A stretch of DNA of 64,000 nt from positions 15,968,691 through 16,032,690 of the forward strand of contig CM064681.1 of the NCBI GenBank assembly GCA_032717465.1, written 5' to 3'. Positions 61,971 to 64,000 of this stretch are shown piece after piece (positions within the stretch are counted from its first letter, which is position 1; each line of letters starts with the position of its first letter). A program made the translations under genes and the position numbers. The DNA is from Coenobita brevimanus (Eukaryota; Arthropoda; Malacostraca; Decapoda; Coenobitidae). The notes beneath the pieces are model-generated. The model worked only from the letters and a program-made list of their open reading frames with translations, made no database searches and was not told the origin of the DNA.

Positions 61971-62122
61971 CGGACAGTGCAGGGTATTATTGGAAGCATA
62001 GAAATTAAGCATAGTACTCCCATGTGGGTATACCACTTTCCTTTAAACAACACATTGCACTGGGAAAGTAAGATGCATACTGTAGGATGCTCAACATATT
62101 TTCATCAAGGTACTATAAATAG

Positions 62123-62357
62123 ATGAGGAGGAGGTCATGGTGCGTGACAGTATTGGTGGTGAGTGACGATCCAACCTTCCTCATGACCTTTGCCGAGTGG
62201 TCCCTCAAGGGCCGCCTGCTGGTGTGGTCGACGAGGCTACTGCTGGTCACTCACCTACCCACGGAGGACATCGAGAATTTACTTGCCTCTCACTGGACCT
62301 TCTCCATGATGAACACCATGGTGCTAAATATCGACTCACCTCTGCAAACTAAAGGGT
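62123..62357 (+). CDS. Ionotropic-receptor-like exon (decapod variant iGluR/IR family), partial
   Basis: The open frame CVTVLVVSDDPTFLMTFAEW, SLKGRLLVWSTRLLLVTHLP and WTFSMMNTMVLNID matches the N-terminal ligand-domain segment that recurs in decapod variant ionotropic receptors (a strand-helix-strand with SDDP..L..FAEWSLKGRLLVWSTRLL). These are chemosensory membrane receptors related to ionotropic glutamate receptors. An AG precedes at 62121-62122 (in-frame TAG just upstream, consistent with an intron), and AAAGG|gtaaag near 62357 is a plausible donor. Ligand-binding S2 and transmembrane parts are not in the window. It could be one exon of a host gene or a pseudogene fragment; no internal stop. 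Confidence 0.65.
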
Positions 62358-62994
62358 AAAGATGCTATAATATCATCAGTTTGAAGGACTTTCAAGAGAC
62401 GTTTCAGTACTCTCGAATGTCATCTTTGGTTAATCAAGACAGGAGTTTATCGGTGTAAGTTGTGATCAAGGAGTTTCAAATCGTTTAGTGGCTCATACAA
62501 TTTTCAATATAGCTGTATATTTTATGTAATATACAGTATACTTATGATCTTAGACTCAACCACCCAGAGGGAAGAGAGATGCATTACGTTGGTGAAGTAA
62601 TATTTGATGACAATTTTGGACAGCGTATTAGGTCATATATAAGTTAAATGTTGTTTGGTGAAATATGTCTCTTGAGAGATAACGTAACTGAATATATCAT
62701 TAGATAGACACCGCAATGCCGTAGGAACTGGCCAACAACAAATAACTTCCACGACACCGTATTCTTTGCCATCATATTGCCTTAACTTCAAACTGGAAGC
62801 TGCTTCATTAATGTATAGTTGCAGTTAGGAATATCCCTTGACTTTTAAGACGAGTAGTTATGAAACTCTCATTGTTTTGGAAATTTTTCAACGTTCCGAA
62901 CAGTGAACCCGTGAGTTTCAAAAGTCAATATTCATAGTCCCGTTATGCATCGTAGTGATATGGATCGATATTTGTGTCCGCAATAGTGCCTCTA
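62358..62994. other. No gene recognised; possible intron of the receptor-like gene
   Basis: AT-rich, no motif. Confidence 0.4.
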
Positions 62995-63069
62995 AATCCC
63001 ACCCCTCCTCCTCATCTTTGATATTGCCCTCTGCATCTCCCCCTCAATCTCACTCACGTACACACCCCT

Positions 63070-63113
<44 letters not shown>

Positions 63114-63650
63114 CATGATTAAGCAATCTCTCCAGGATATGAGTATCAACATCACAGTGCATGCCAACTACCTTATTTTCATTCTATTCATATTACCCAG
63201 ACTTCTCCCAGATAATTCATTTCATTCATCTCATTTTAGGCTTGAGTCCTTCCAGTGATGTCTCAGTTTCCATTTCATAAGGATATACATTTTTTTTTTT
63301 TTCAAAGACCTCTTTACTTTGATACGTCACTATTACTGTACTTGTCATCGCCGTCAGTGTATCATCTGCCTTTCTTTCCTGCTGAACTTTTTGTGGCATT
63401 TTATCCTCTTTAGACGTATACTTTTTCATCACTACTGAAGCATTTGAATGGCCTAATGGTCTCACATTCTCTACTCACTCTCCCCATATCATTATCCCCT
63501 CAAATTCCGAAACTATCTCCCTTCTTCATTCACTTCTCAGTTTCGTTTCTTACGCTTCCAGTTTCATTCACCAAGCTTTGCAGCTCGCACCCATCTTTAT
63601 TTAGCAGAACAGTATCATCAAGTATCGGAAATACAAGCAATTATTGAATC
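62995..63650 (-). pseudogene. Old RTE LINE relic with an internal (CT)n expansion
   Basis: Minus-strand DDTVLLNKDGCELQSLVNE (decayed YADDTVLLAE-type RT motif C) near 63620-63565, and RGVYVSEIEGE near 63070-63035 matching the KRVYVGEVEG block of other RTE copies. The WFGHVER-equivalent is replaced by a (GA)n run. Many stops. Confidence 0.6.
63072..63111. repeat. (CT)n microsatellite
   Basis: About 20 CT units inside the RTE relic. Confidence 0.97.
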
Positions 63651-64000
63651 AGAAATAGAGCCAATTATTACACCTTTCAATCTCTAACGGGGAACATTTT
63701 CTAGGTCGAAGTAAGGGTAGGAAACAAATGTTCGAGAGGTTGACGCACAACCCACCATGTTGACATATGTCAGTGGAGGAGCATGAGATGTGGCTCTAAC
63801 GTACACCATCTCCAACCTCATTTCCTCCCACGAAGCAAATACTAGCAAAAATTCCTCCAATTATCCACATTCGCTTGTGAAATCTTGAAGAAATGCCAGT
63901 TACTCAAGCTTTCGCCTAAACCTTAATTAACATAACATACCCTGGGCACTCCTTCGAGACACAAAGCTTACACGCACACGAAAAATCTTCACAACTCAGT
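63651..64000. other. No gene recognised
   Basis: Short frames only; nothing identifiable to the window end. Confidence 0.45.

Overview
This window looks like accessory, repeat-dense DNA from an arthropod, most likely a decapod crustacean (inference). The reasons are: one exon fragment resembling decapod variant ionotropic receptors, several RTE/Jockey-type LINEs, long (AT)n and GATA arrays, tRNA-derived SINEs, a THAP exon followed by a splice donor, and no bacterial gene organisation. Almost every recognisable coding stretch belongs to a mobile element, and most copies carry stops, frameshifts or deletions. The outstanding exception is one Jockey-like LINE (51527-54741) with an uninterrupted 1015-codon ORF.

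Region by region. 1-4600: LINE fragments (reverse transcriptase end, an ORF1 zinc-knuckle relic, a 3' Jockey stub) and a foldback MITE. 6200-7500: THAP exon with a stop, a C-rich tract and an RTE 3' end. 9100-11170: piggyBac-like N-terminal ORF with a 33-bp minisatellite, running into six units of a 162-bp tandem repeat. 11700-13040: large foldback built from 37- and 38-bp tandem repeats, then a pogo/Tigger-like non-autonomous element. 14500-16235: CCCTA-rich tract and an RTE relic.

17119-39185 is one minus-strand RTE LINE split by two insertions. The first (18608-27306) is an 8.7-kb Ty3/gypsy element whose leader encodes an SGNH-hydrolase-like protein ahead of gag, and whose gag and protease are joined in frame across UGA-CUA. 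The second (27781-38691) has 12-bp hAT-type ends and an 8-bp target duplication. It holds an (AT)n array carrying a Gmr1-like LTR element (gag-PR-INT-RT-RNaseH, integrase before RT), which is itself interrupted by a Jockey LINE. Removing either insert with one target duplication restores continuity of the RTE frame.

39383-42701 is a gag-protease LTR element lacking pol. 42756-48425 holds a SINE and a second Gmr1-like copy that has lost RT and RNase H. 48683-50340 is a decayed transposase-like gene. 51041-54741 carries an RTE-tailed repeat and the intact Jockey. 55736-60990 has an uncertain ORF1 relic and an old Jockey copy. 60991-64000 has (CA)n/(AT)n arrays, a SINE, the ionotropic-receptor-like exon (62123-62357) and another RTE relic.

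Functionally the window reads as a record of element interactions: LINEs supply machinery to SINEs with matching 3' ends, LTR elements land in (AT)n, and deletion derivatives persist beside fuller copies. Family names rest on motif recognition only; no database search was run.
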